Shown: positions 44,332 through 53,072 of the stretch, in pieces
How positions within the stretch are numbered: position 1 is the stretch's first letter
Layout of the letters: every line of letters starts with the position of its first letter
From: CAXBPY01 sp003455275
GTDB lineage: Bacteria > Bacteroidota > Bacteroidia > Chitinophagales > UBA10324
Direction of reading: 5' to 3'
Assembly (NCBI GenBank): GCA_963977675.1
Contig: CAXBPY010000006.1
Coordinates: forward strand, 1 to 64,000
Length of the DNA: 64,000 bases
Position numbers and translations under genes: made by a program
The notes under the pieces: generated by a model
Seen by the model: only the letters and a program-made list of their open reading frames with translations
The model's database searches: none
What the model was told of the DNA's origin: nothing

Positions 44332-44433
44332 GTGATTGTTTATGTTGTTTTGATTGTTATGATAACGAAAGTATGCTATGGATTATTTCGGGGGAAAAGA
44401 AAATGTTAAGTTTAACTCACGAAAAAAATTCGG

Positions 44434-45036
44434 ATGAAGAAGATTGCTACACTTTTCGTAGTTGCATTTTCAAGTTGTGCGAATGCAGTTTGGGCTCAAT
44501 GCCCTACTTCATCTTTTTTTGTTCCCAATACAAACACATGGTGTCCTCCTCTTATTGATACCTTTTTTAATACATCAACAAACACAGACTCGGGCTCAAC
44601 TTATCTCTATGATTTTGGTGACGGGGCCTCTTCAATGATGGAAATGCCTGTGCACATTTATCCAAGCAGCGGAATATTTTATCCAAGTTTGATTGTAACA
44701 AACACAGGGGGATGTGCCGATACTTTTTTCTTTTCTTCTCCCATATCAGTTGGAAGTTGTTGGGGTGTTGGAGTTAATAATAGTTCAATTAACATTATTC
44801 AAATTTCCCCCACCCCCTTTACCAATACCATAAACATAAGTGTGAGTGCAGCGGATGGTAGTGCTGATGTGCAGGTTTGGAATCTTATGGGACAAATTGT
44901 TTTTGAAGAAAATGAATTCAACATTTCTTCAGCCACCAAACGCACTCTGGATTTATCTTTTCTTAATTCGGGCGTGTATGTGGTTAGGGTAGTAACTGCT
45001 GAAGGCGTTTTTACGCAGAAGGTGGTGAAGGAATAA
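44434..45036 (+). CDS. Small PKD-domain protein with T9SS sorting signal
   Basis: A 200-residue secreted protein. The signal peptide ends at VWAQ near residue 21. A single PKD domain (about 25-110) shows YDFGDGASSMMEMPVHIYPSSG and LIVTNTGGCADTFFF. The last 80 residues are a type A sorting domain (IIQISPTPFTNTINISVS, VQVWNLMGQIVFEE, LNSGVYVVRVV). It looks like a minimal adhesin or a cut-down relative of the 1047-residue repeat protein upstream. It ends 15 bases from the convergent nadE stop. Confidence 0.85.
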   Translation: MKKIATLFVVAFSSCANAVWAQCPTSSFFVPNTNTWCPPLIDTFFNTSTNTDSGSTYLYDFGDGASSMMEMPVHIYPSSGIFYPSLIVTNTGGCADTFFFSSPISVGSCWGVGVNNSSINIIQISPTPFTNTINISVSAADGSADVQVWNLMGQIVFEENEFNISSATKRTLDLSFLNSGVYVVRVVTAEGVFTQKVVKE

Positions 45037-45051
45037 TTTTTTATCAGGAGA

Positions 45052-46686
45052 TCACGAAAGATACTTCCCCACTATAGGCAATCTTCTTCCGGAACCAAAA
45101 GCTTTCGGAGATACGCGGAGAATAGGAGGAGTTTGATGACGCTTGTATTCATTGGTGTTAACGAGTTTCAGCACTCTGTCAACTAGGGGTTTTTCAAAAC
45201 CCATTTCTATTAGTTCGCGTGGCCCTTTTCTTTTTTCGATGTATTGAAAAAGAATTTTATCGAGCACATCATATTCAGGAAGCGAATCGCTGTCTTTTTG
45301 ATTTGGGCGCAGTTCTGCAGACGGAACTTTAGTCAGAATATTTTCAGGAATAATTTTTCTTTCGCGATTGATGAAATGTGCGAGTTCGTATACTACAGTT
45401 TTGTAAACATCTCCAATCACTGAAAGTCCGCCGCACATATCGCCATATAATGTTCCGTAGCCAACCGCTGCTTCACTCTTGTTCGAAGTGTTGAGCAAAA
45501 TGTACTGATGCTTGTTTGAAATTGCCATTAACATTCCTGAACGAATCCGTGCCTGAAGATTCTCCTCTGCAAGATCAAATGGTTTTCCTTTAAAAGATTT
45601 TTTCAATGATTTCAGATACTCTTCAAAAACTGAAGTGATAGAAATTTTTTCATAACTGACTCCAAGATTTTCACAGAGAATAACTGAATCACTCACTGAA
45701 TGTTCTGAAGAAAATTCTGACGGAAGCAATAACGGAAGAACATTTTCTTTTCCTAATGCTTCCACTGCGAGGCATAAGACTACTGCAGAATCAATTCCGC
45801 CACTGAGCCCGAGAATTGCTTTATTGAATTTCAGTTTACTGAAGTAATCGCGGATGCCCAGCACGAGCGCATCATGAATGAGATTTATTTTTAGAGGTGA
45901 AGAATTTTTGTCAGAAGAATTGTTCGCCACCTCATCATGATTGAAGAAAGAAAGTTGTTCGGAGAAAAATTTCATCTCACTGAAAATTTTTCCTGAAGTT
46001 GATACCACAAGAGATCCGCCATCAAAAATTAATTCAGTTTGTGCGCCCACTGCGTTACAGTAATAGACCGGCAGGTTGTATCGGGTGGCGATTTCTTTTA
46101 AGAGCATAATGCGCTCTTGCTGATGATTGTAATCAAATGGTGAAGCGGAAATGTTCACCACAAAATCAGGATTCAGTTTTTTTAATTCATCAAGCGGTGT
46201 GCATACATACATAGGGTTTGCTCCCGCATTCCAGATGTCTTCGCAAATTGTAACAGCAATTTTTTTTCCGCAACACTCAATCAGTTTCCATTCAGTATTT
46301 GATTCGAAGTAGCGCACTTCATCAAAGATGTCGTAAGTCGGAAGAAGCGTTTTATGAATCACTTCTTTTACTTTTCCATCAGAAAGAAAATACGCGGAGT
46401 TGAATAAATCTTTTCCCTTCACTACTGGATTGCGTGAGGGAGAACCAACGATGGCTGAAATTCCCGCACATTCTTTTGCAATGAGCGCGACACTCTCTTC
46501 ACACCGTTCAATGAAATCTGAAAACTCTAAAAAATCCCGTGGAGGATAGCCGCAAACACACAACTCTGAAAACACAACGAGATCAGCTGATTGCTTTTTG
46601 GCTTCACGGATTGCAGAAATAATTTTTGAACGATTGCCTTCAAAGTCGCCGATTAAATAATTCTGTTGTGCAAGTGCAATGCGCAT
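45052..46686 (-). CDS. nadE: Glutamine-dependent NAD+ synthase
   Basis: A 544-residue two-domain enzyme that amidates nicotinate adenine dinucleotide to NAD+, the last step of NAD synthesis. The glutaminase (nitrilase-fold) domain spans 1-260, with the Glu in VVFSELCVCGYPPRD near residue 40 and the Cys in VTICEDIWNAG near 145. The synthetase domain begins with the P-loop LGLSGGIDSAVV near 289, with NTSNKSEAAVGYGTLYGD near 397. MRIALAQQNY is taken as the start; an ATG two codons upstream is also possible. The window also carries kynU and kmo, two steps of the tryptophan route to NAD. Confidence 0.96.
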   Translation of the reverse strand: MRIALAQQNYLIGDFEGNRSKIISAIREAKKQSADLVVFSELCVCGYPPRDFLEFSDFIERCEESVALIAKECAGISAIVGSPSRNPVVKGKDLFNSAYFLSDGKVKEVIHKTLLPTYDIFDEVRYFESNTEWKLIECCGKKIAVTICEDIWNAGANPMYVCTPLDELKKLNPDFVVNISASPFDYNHQQERIMLLKEIATRYNLPVYYCNAVGAQTELIFDGGSLVVSTSGKIFSEMKFFSEQLSFFNHDEVANNSSDKNSSPLKINLIHDALVLGIRDYFSKLKFNKAILGLSGGIDSAVVLCLAVEALGKENVLPLLLPSEFSSEHSVSDSVILCENLGVSYEKISITSVFEEYLKSLKKSFKGKPFDLAEENLQARIRSGMLMAISNKHQYILLNTSNKSEAAVGYGTLYGDMCGGLSVIGDVYKTVVYELAHFINRERKIIPENILTKVPSAELRPNQKDSDSLPEYDVLDKILFQYIEKRKGPRELIEMGFEKPLVDRVLKLVNTNEYKRHQTPPILRVSPKAFGSGRRLPIVGKYLS

Positions 46687-46748
46687 AAACAAAAGTGCTC
46701 CGAAGATTTTTTCCGGAGCACAAAAGTAATTGCGATGATGGTGTTTGC

Positions 46749-47465
46749 TCAGAACAGAATTCCGAGGCGAAGTTCTACCTGATTCAAAATAGATTTTGTC
46801 TTGAATCCCTTCGGGCTGTCGGAAATATCCAGAAACCCATTATGAAAACTCAATGATGTTACAAATGCAGTGCTCTTGGATAGTGAATATTCAATTCCCG
46901 CCCCAATGTTGAGCGACATATTAAAGGGTGAAATGTCCGCACCGAGATTTTCATTTTTTATATCATTTTTATTTGATGGGTCGTCAATTGTGCCACGGGT
47001 TTTTGTATTGAGTCCAGCATTAATACCAAATTGTCCGAAGTAAGTTATGTATCCGATTTCATTCGTCTTCAACTTTAACAGAAATGGGATTTCGATATAT
47101 TGAAGTTTGTAAGAAGTTTTTGTTAGTTGAGGGAAGGTATCGTTTTCCAAACTGTTAAACATATTAATAGAGTCGTTATATAAAATATCAGCGCTGTTTT
47201 GGCTTATGGTTAAGCCAGTGGCAATTGCATAATTTGAAGCCAGAGAAAAATCAGCCATTAATCCATAGTTGAACCCAAACTTTACTCCTGATGATGTAGT
47301 GTGATTATCCTGCGCTTTCAGCCAGTCAAGCTGGGGGCTGAACTGTAATCCAAATCGAAATCCTTTTGATGCACCATCACTGCTGCCGGTTGTTTCAGTT
47401 TGAGCAAAAGAGCTGAGTGAAATGAATGAAAGAAGAGCAACAACAACTATTTTTTTAATATTCAT
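46749..47465 (-). CDS. Outer membrane beta-barrel protein (PorT-like family)
   Basis: A 238-residue protein from the ATG at 47463-47465, chosen because it begins a clean signal peptide (MNIKKIVVVALLSFISLSSFAQ). The mature part has alternating hydrophobic strands such as GFRFGLQFSPQLDWLKA, GFNYGLMADFSLAS, LQYIEIPFLLKLKT and an aromatic end VELRLGILF, which together suggest an eight-stranded barrel (PF13568). Such proteins occur widely in Bacteroidota outer membranes; the role is unknown. Two perfect or near-perfect palindromes and the tRNA lie upstream on the other side of the gap. Confidence 0.82.
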   Translation of the reverse strand: MNIKKIVVVALLSFISLSSFAQTETTGSSDGASKGFRFGLQFSPQLDWLKAQDNHTTSSGVKFGFNYGLMADFSLASNYAIATGLTISQNSADILYNDSINMFNSLENDTFPQLTKTSYKLQYIEIPFLLKLKTNEIGYITYFGQFGINAGLNTKTRGTIDDPSNKNDIKNENLGADISPFNMSLNIGAGIEYSLSKSTAFVTSLSFHNGFLDISDSPKGFKTKSILNQVELRLGILF

Positions 47466-47578
47466 TTTATTTTGTTTTGATTGGTATTCGTGAACCTTCG
47501 GTTTCATACAATTATTTTTTTCGGATGGAAAATTAAAGGAAGTTTTTATGCGACACTCACTGTAAATGAAAATGATTC

Positions 47579-47599
47579 AACAGAAAAAATTTTTCTGTT
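47579..47599. repeat. Perfect 21-base palindrome upstream of the barrel gene and the tRNA
   Basis: AACAGAAAAA and TTTTTCTGTT flank one central A. It lies in the gap between the divergent barrel-protein gene and the tRNA. With A/T-rich arms it could be a regulator site or a remnant terminator. Confidence 0.5.
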
Positions 47600-47625
47600 C
47601 TGAAATCTGGAAGCACGAATTCTGA

Positions 47626-47656
47626 ATTGTGCCGCAGGTAATTCCGATTATTTTTG
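47626..47656 (+). promoter_or_regulatory. Promoter of the CAT-anticodon tRNA
   Basis: ATTG at 47626-47629 and TATTTTTG at 47649-47656 are exactly 19 bases apart; the -7 box is a perfect TAnnTTTG. The tRNA begins 21 bases after the box, leaving a short 5' leader for RNase P. Confidence 0.6.
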
Positions 47657-47676
47657 GCGCCGCTTGAAAAAAGCAA

Positions 47677-47750
<74 letters not shown>

Positions 47751-47765
47751 CAACTGAGTTTATTT

Positions 47766-48788
47766 TCAAAGCAGGCTAAAAATTTCGCGGATACGCCCGG
47801 GAGATTTCCCGTCAATCACTTGCTTTTGTATGGCAACTTGTTCTTCGGCTTTAGCAGAATCAGAAAGAAGGAATTGAAATTTAGAAATAAGTTCTTCTTC
47901 TGATGCATCTAAAAAAATTCCGCAATTGGCTGCAATTCCGTTCACGGACATTCGGTGAAGAATTCCTTTCTGAAAATCATGAGTGGTTCCTGTTATGATT
48001 TGCATTCCAATGGAAGCTGCTTCGAGTAGTGTATTATTTGACGGGCAAATCATTGTTCTTGCAGACTTCATCACTTCGCATATTTCTTGAGTACCCAGGT
48101 TTTTGCACAATAAAATTTTTACTCTCTTTTCTGCACGAATAAATTCTTGCAGAGAATTAATATCCGGATAAAAATTACTAACGATGATTTCTATTTCATC
48201 AACCATTTCGCTTTTCACAAGTGAACTCAAAACTTTTTTTGTAAGCTGATGAACATCCCCTGCACCCATGCTTATGATGGCCTTTCTTTCTGAGGGCAAT
48301 ATCCTGTTTTCAATTGCACACTGAATAAATTCTTTTCTCAGCAATGCATACCTGGAGCCGAGGTAAAACCTTGTTTCACCTGTACCGCGATAATCCGAAG
48401 GAAGAACTCCTTCTGAAGGATTGATGATAACAGAAGAACAAAATTCTCCGTGGTGTAAATCATCAATGCTTACCACAACATTTTTTGAAATCAGTTTCTG
48501 CTGATATGCAAACTGAAAACGATAACCATCCAGAACAACAATGTCTCCTTCTGCAAGGTGAGGGATTAATTCATCCGCATCAAGTTCATCTGATGAAGAA
48601 AGAGAAATGATTTGGTGAAAAGCATTACTGGTGAATTGCAGAACTGCAGGATCAGGCTGGCGAATGGCGAGCACGCATTCAAAATTTTCGCGTAGCATTT
48701 CAGCAAGCGCTGCGCATCGGATTATTCGCCCAATACCGATATTGATGTTGCCATCTGTTCTGAAAATTATTTTTCCGTGCAATGACAT
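47766..48788 (-). CDS. PseG/SpsG-like protein (UDP-sugar hydrolase or glycosyltransferase fold)
   Basis: A 340-residue GT-B-fold protein, the last gene of the nonulosonic-acid operon. PseG removes UDP from a diacetamido-trideoxy altrose in pseudaminate synthesis, and SpsG is a related spore-coat protein. The start RTDGNINIGIGRIIRCAALA aligns with the family box RxDGxxxIGxGHxxRCxxLA, but the active-site His reads Arg (codon CGA). The rest is as expected: IVVLDGYRF near 87, VSIDDLHHGEF near 108, and MICPSNNTLLEAASIGM near 246 for the UDP side. It may bind a UDP-sugar without PseG chemistry. It begins 51 bases after the LegC-like gene. Confidence 0.78.
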   Translation of the reverse strand: MSLHGKIIFRTDGNINIGIGRIIRCAALAEMLRENFECVLAIRQPDPAVLQFTSNAFHQIISLSSSDELDADELIPHLAEGDIVVLDGYRFQFAYQQKLISKNVVVSIDDLHHGEFCSSVIINPSEGVLPSDYRGTGETRFYLGSRYALLRKEFIQCAIENRILPSERKAIISMGAGDVHQLTKKVLSSLVKSEMVDEIEIIVSNFYPDINSLQEFIRAEKRVKILLCKNLGTQEICEVMKSARTMICPSNNTLLEAASIGMQIITGTTHDFQKGILHRMSVNGIAANCGIFLDASEEELISKFQFLLSDSAKAEEQVAIQKQVIDGKSPGRIREIFSLL

Positions 48789-48839
48789 TAGAGAAACTGC
48801 TTTACGGATTTCCCGAATGATAGTTGTGTGAAATCTGTT

Positions 48840-49973
48840 TCAGGAGAAAAATTTCTTCACCGCATTTATCACTTGTAATTGCCCGCTTTTTTTCAGATTG
48901 GTGCTGCACGGAATGCTCGCGCAGTGATTGTAAATCTTAGCAGAAATATTTTCCTGCTGATAATAAATTTCCTTTTTAAACATGGGCAACTGATTCATTG
49001 GAACCCAGAACGGGCGCGACTGAAATCCGTTTTGATTCAAGTAGTCCAGAAATTTTTTCTTGTCGGGAACATGAATTGTATAGAGCCAATTGTTAGCCGT
49101 CACATTTTTTTCTACCTGCTGTTCTGAAATTTCTTTGATGGAAGAAAAGTTTTTTGAATAAAGATTTTTGATTTCATATTTCTTCTTCAGGAAATCAGGA
49201 AGCTGTTCCATTTGCGCGCAACCCATTGCCGCCAGCACATTCACCAAACGATAATTGAATCCTGATTCATCGTGATAATATTCGAATGCATCTGCTTTTG
49301 CTTGAGTAGTTAAGTGCTTTGCTTTTTTCGCGAGTGAAGAATTGTTGGTGAGAATCATTCCGCCACCACCTGTGGTCAGAATTTTATTTCCATTAAAACT
49401 CAGCGAGCCAAACAATCCGAATGTGCCTGCGTGTTTTTGCTTGTAAGAAGAGCCGAGCGCTTCAGTTGCATCTTCAACAATTGCAAGAAAATATTTTTTC
49501 GCGAGTGTCATCAGTCGACTCATGTCGCACATATTTCCCAGCACATGCACCGGCATGATGGCACTGATTCTTCTTCCTGATTTTTCATGAAAACATTTTT
49601 TACTACGAATACTCGTTTCTTTTTTCAGAAACTCTTCGAGCAAATTCAAATCCATTTGCCAGGTGCGTTCATCAATATCAATCAGCACAGGATTCGCTCC
49701 GCAGTAAGTGATGCTGTTGATAGAAGCAATGAAAGTGATGTTCGGCGCAATCACTAAATCTCCTTGTCCCACTCCCGCAAGTAAGAGTGAAATGTGAAGC
49801 GCTGCCGTTCCGTTCACAGTTGCCACGGCGTGTTTCGCTCCGGTAAATTCTGCAAGCGATTTTTCAAAACGATCTACATAAGAACCAACGGATGAAACCC
49901 AATTCGTGTCAAGGCAATCCTTGATATACTTCCACTCATTGCCACCGAGATTAGGAACCGAAAGAGGAATCAT
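48840..49973 (-). CDS. LegC-like aminotransferase (DegT/DnrJ/EryC1/StrS family)
   Basis: A 377-residue PLP enzyme. GDLVIAPNITFIASINSITY near residue 76 is typical of the LegC branch. IVEDATEALGSSYKQKHAGTFG near 166 holds the PLP-contacting Asp, and the Schiff-base Lys is in LSFNGNKILTTGGGGM near 195. It would convert a UDP- or GDP-4-keto-6-deoxy-hexose into the 4-amino sugar, after the LegB step and before NeuD acetylation. Three bases separate it from the LegB-like gene. Confidence 0.88.
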   Translation of the reverse strand: MIPLSVPNLGGNEWKYIKDCLDTNWVSSVGSYVDRFEKSLAEFTGAKHAVATVNGTAALHISLLLAGVGQGDLVIAPNITFIASINSITYCGANPVLIDIDERTWQMDLNLLEEFLKKETSIRSKKCFHEKSGRRISAIMPVHVLGNMCDMSRLMTLAKKYFLAIVEDATEALGSSYKQKHAGTFGLFGSLSFNGNKILTTGGGGMILTNNSSLAKKAKHLTTQAKADAFEYYHDESGFNYRLVNVLAAMGCAQMEQLPDFLKKKYEIKNLYSKNFSSIKEISEQQVEKNVTANNWLYTIHVPDKKKFLDYLNQNGFQSRPFWVPMNQLPMFKKEIYYQQENISAKIYNHCASIPCSTNLKKSGQLQVINAVKKFFS

Positions 49974-49976
49974 AAA

Positions 49977-50963
49977 TCAGAGATTGAAAATTTCGTGCTT
50001 GTAGAGTTGTAGATTTTCTTTCTTCGAAAACCATTCGATGCATTTGTCCAAACCTTCATCCAAAGAAATTTGTGGCGACCAACCTGTGAGCCGTTTCATT
50101 TTTTCATTCGAGCCGAGCAAGCGGAACACTTCACTTTTTTCGGGGCGAGTTCGCGCTTCTTCTTTTTGAATAGTTGCTTCCGGAAAAATTTTATCAATCA
50201 GTTTTTTCGCCAAGTCGCCAATGGAAATTTCTGTTTGAGTTGAAATATTTATTTCTTCTCCAATTGTGTTTTCTGATTTTGCAATCGCACTGAAACCGCG
50301 CACGGTGTCTTTCACAAAAGAGAAATCGCGTGTAGGAGTTGTGTCACCAAGATTCAAAACTTTTTGTTTGTTCAGCAATTGAGTGATGATGGTAGGAATC
50401 ACTGCCCGCGCAGACTGCCGCGGACCATAAGTATTGAAAGGACGAACAATGGTGATCGGTAAATTGAAGGAGCGGAAAAAAGATTCAGCAATTCTGTCGG
50501 CACCAATCTTAGTTGCACTATATGGCGACTGACCTTGATACGGATGCTTCTCGTCAATGGGAACATACTGAGCGGTGCCATAAACTTCTGAAGTGCTTGT
50601 AACCAAAATGCGCTGTGTGTTTAGTTGCCGCGCCGCCTGCAACACATTCAGCGTTCCTTTTATGTTGGTGTCCACATACGAATCAGGCGAGTGATAACTG
50701 AACGGAATTGCAATGAGTGCTGCGAGATGAAACACCATATCCATTCCTTTCATAGCTTCCTTCACTCCATTCGGGTCGCGCACATCGCCAGAAAAAATTT
50801 CAATTTGCTTCAGCATTTCTTTCGATAATGAATCGAGCCAGCCATAAGAGTTGAACGAATTGTAAAGCACAAATGCACGAACGCTGTAACCTTCAGCCAA
50901 CAAATGTTCTACAAGGTGACTGCCAATAAAACCATCTGCACCGGTGACTAAAACTTTTTTCAT
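49977..50963 (-). CDS. LegB-like NAD-dependent 4,6-dehydratase
   Basis: A 328-residue short-chain dehydrogenase-fold protein from MKKVLVTGADGFIGSHLVEHL; the open frame upstream encodes no conserved residues and overlaps the class III aminotransferase gene. NAD-binding GADGFIG is at 8-14, the catalytic Ser/Thr region is VTSTSEVYGTAQYVP near 122 and YSATKIGAD near 148 carries Tyr and Lys. RAFVLYNSFNSYGWLD is typical of LegB, which makes the 4-keto-6-deoxy intermediate from an activated GlcNAc. It is flanked by aminotransferase genes on both sides. Confidence 0.9.
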   Translation of the reverse strand: MKKVLVTGADGFIGSHLVEHLLAEGYSVRAFVLYNSFNSYGWLDSLSKEMLKQIEIFSGDVRDPNGVKEAMKGMDMVFHLAALIAIPFSYHSPDSYVDTNIKGTLNVLQAARQLNTQRILVTSTSEVYGTAQYVPIDEKHPYQGQSPYSATKIGADRIAESFFRSFNLPITIVRPFNTYGPRQSARAVIPTIITQLLNKQKVLNLGDTTPTRDFSFVKDTVRGFSAIAKSENTIGEEINISTQTEISIGDLAKKLIDKIFPEATIQKEEARTRPEKSEVFRLLGSNEKMKRLTGWSPQISLDEGLDKCIEWFSKKENLQLYKHEIFNL

Positions 50964-50994
50964 GCTTCGGACAAAAATAAAATTGTTGGGTGCT

Positions 50995-52317
50995 TTAATT
51001 GTATTTCCTGAAAACCGGTTTGATAATGTTGCTGCCCTCCAGATATTTTTCCGGACCCTCTTCCAAAGCGCGCTTGTAAACTTCAAGTGCTTCTCTTCCT
51101 TTCTCCAATGTCATTTGGAGTTCAGAATCTTTATGCATAAAACAAAGCGCCACCCACGGCATCAGAATTTTCCGCTTAATCATTTCGCGGGAAAAGAGTG
51201 TGCGGAAGGCGAGTGAAGCGTTTCCGTTTTTATCCTTTGCAGTGTAAGATGGAGAGCAGGGAAATCCTTCGAAGTAAAAATGATTTTCAATTCCGAGTTG
51301 CGTGGCAATGGAGTTGAAACCATCCATCAGTTTTTTTCCATAGCTCCAGAAGTGTTCAATCACATTTTCGTTTTCTAAAATCTCCATCGTTTTCAAGAAC
51401 GCGCCGAGCGTGCCCATTTCAGCGCCGTGAGTAGTGGAAGTGAGGAAAACTCTTTCTGCTCCTTCTTCCAATATTCCGCCAATGATCATGATTTCTTTTT
51501 TCCCTGTAAGTGCTGCTACTGCAAATCCATTTGCCATTGCTTTTCCGAAAGTGGAAATGTCAGGAGTGATGTTAAAATATTTCTGCGCGCCATTCAGGTG
51601 CCAGCGAAAGCCGGAGATCATTTCATCGAGAATAAAAACAACACCGTGTTTGTGACAGAGCCGTTGCACTTCATGCAAAAAATTTTCTCCTGGTTGTGTT
51701 GCGCTTGCGCATGGTGCAACAGTTGTGCATGGCTCCATGATCACGCAGGCGATTTCTCCTGGGTGTTCGTCAAAAAGTTTTTGCAGTGTTTGAATCTGAT
51801 TGAAATTGAACTTCACAGTAAGTGAAGAAATTTCTTCCGGCACTCCTTTGTTCATCACTGTGCTTCCAATAAACCAATCGTCGAAAGAGAAGAATGGTTG
51901 CTCAGCACAAACGGCAATCAGTTTCTTTCCTGTGTAAGCGCGCGCAAGTTTTACGGCGGCGGTGGTAACAGTGGAGCCGTGCTTTGCAAACTTCACCATT
52001 TCTGCAGAAGATATCAATGAACAAAGTTTTTCCGCTGCAAACAATTCGGTTTCTGAAGCGCGCGTGAGATTATTTCCTTTCAATATTTCCTGATATGCGG
52101 CATCAGCAATCGGCTTGTAACCGTAACCAATGTTTACCGAACGCAAGCCCATTCCATAATCGAGAAATTTATTTCCGTCCGCATCCCATACATATGCCCC
52201 TTCACCGCGAGACAAAATAGAAGGAGCATTGTCCGGATATTGATCGTCGCCACGGGAGTAGGTGTGTGCACCACCTGGAATTACGGAGTGCAGGCGTTGG
52301 CTGTATTTGTCCTTCAT
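50995..52317 (-). CDS. Class III aminotransferase, glutamate-1-semialdehyde aminomutase-like
   Basis: A 440-residue PLP enzyme. It begins HSVIPGGAHTYSRGDDQYP, similar to HemL, and contains VWDADGNKFLDYGMGLRSVNIGY, ILDEMISGFRWHLNGAQKYF near residue 220 and the PLP Lys in DISTFGKAMANGFAVAAL near 252. Because it sits between a cytidylyltransferase and LegB with ATGA coupling, it is more likely a sugar-pathway aminotransferase or aminomutase than a heme enzyme. This is not a usual member of the known Leg or Pse pathways. Confidence 0.82.
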   Translation of the reverse strand: MKDKYSQRLHSVIPGGAHTYSRGDDQYPDNAPSILSRGEGAYVWDADGNKFLDYGMGLRSVNIGYGYKPIADAAYQEILKGNNLTRASETELFAAEKLCSLISSAEMVKFAKHGSTVTTAAVKLARAYTGKKLIAVCAEQPFFSFDDWFIGSTVMNKGVPEEISSLTVKFNFNQIQTLQKLFDEHPGEIACVIMEPCTTVAPCASATQPGENFLHEVQRLCHKHGVVFILDEMISGFRWHLNGAQKYFNITPDISTFGKAMANGFAVAALTGKKEIMIIGGILEEGAERVFLTSTTHGAEMGTLGAFLKTMEILENENVIEHFWSYGKKLMDGFNSIATQLGIENHFYFEGFPCSPSYTAKDKNGNASLAFRTLFSREMIKRKILMPWVALCFMHKDSELQMTLEKGREALEVYKRALEEGPEKYLEGSNIIKPVFRKYN

Positions 52318-53072
52318 TGTTCGTTTTCTTTTTTCAGTTGAGAATCGAAATTGCTCCAGTAAATTTTTTGCAGCGAAGCATTGATTTCATTCAGCTTGTT
52401 GCTCAAAATAAATTCAATGAGCTCATCATCACTCACCGAAATTATTTTTTCTCCATATTGAGAAATCACAGCCGAAAAAAATTCTTCGTCTTCCTTGTAG
52501 TCAAGCGTCATTCGCAAATCAGAATCAGGAAGATGATTGCCGAGTTTGATATCAACTATTTTTTCAGTAGAAAAAATTCTTCCCCATCCGGTTTCTATTT
52601 TTTTCGAATCGGAATTTGCGAAAGATTTTTTCAATTCATCCACACTATATCCCCAGCAATTCATACCAAGCGGAAGCCCCGAAGTTTTTACAAGAGAAGC
52701 ACCAAGAGTAAGTGCATCAAAAATTTTTCGCGCCGCAGAAACAGAGGTGAGAATATCATCGCCGTCAATGGAAATTATTTCTGTGAGATGAAGCGCATTG
52801 GCGCACTCAATTTGCCGAAGCGGAATGTTTTCATCACTTCCATAAAAAACTTTCACCGGACAATTTGCTGCGAGCAATTCAAATTGTTTGTTCTCTTCTT
52901 TCACTGAAGTTGCTATAACCAACTGAATTTTATTTTCTTCAATTTCTTTTTTGAATTCCTTCACAAATCGCAGCAGCAGCCATTCGAACATTGTTCGCCC
53001 CGCAACTTTCACTAAGTGTTTGTTGTGAAGCCGTGTGGAGCCAAGCCGTGCGAGAAATAAAATTCCGGTCAT
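52314..53072 (-). CDS. SpsF-like cytidylyltransferase family protein
   Basis: A 252-residue nucleotidyltransferase (PF02348). The opening ILFLARLGSTRLHNKHLVKV has the STRL form of SpsF-type proteins; CMP-sialate/CMP-legionaminate synthetases have the form ARxGSKxxPxKN instead. DGDDILTSVSAARKIFD near residue 103 is the metal-binding region. It is the only candidate in the operon for activating the finished nonulosonic acid with CTP. Four-base overlaps with both neighbours imply coupling. Confidence 0.8.
   Translation of the reverse strand: MTGILFLARLGSTRLHNKHLVKVAGRTMFEWLLLRFVKEFKKEIEENKIQLVIATSVKEENKQFELLAANCPVKVFYGSDENIPLRQIECANALHLTEIISIDGDDILTSVSAARKIFDALTLGASLVKTSGLPLGMNCWGYSVDELKKSFANSDSKKIETGWGRIFSTEKIVDIKLGNHLPDSDLRMTLDYKEDEEFFSAVISQYGEKIISVSDDELIEFILSNKLNEINASLQKIYWSNFDSQLKKENEQ

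Noticed and set aside
50964..51086. 41-residue extension of the LegB-like frame
   Set aside because: It runs into the upstream aminotransferase gene and does not resemble the family; the Rossmann start MKKVLVTG is the normal N terminus.
50995..52317. hemL (heme biosynthesis) for the class III aminotransferase
   Set aside because: It is likely on sequence alone, but the ATGA coupling and its place inside the sugar operon favour a sugar-pathway role; I left the symbol empty.
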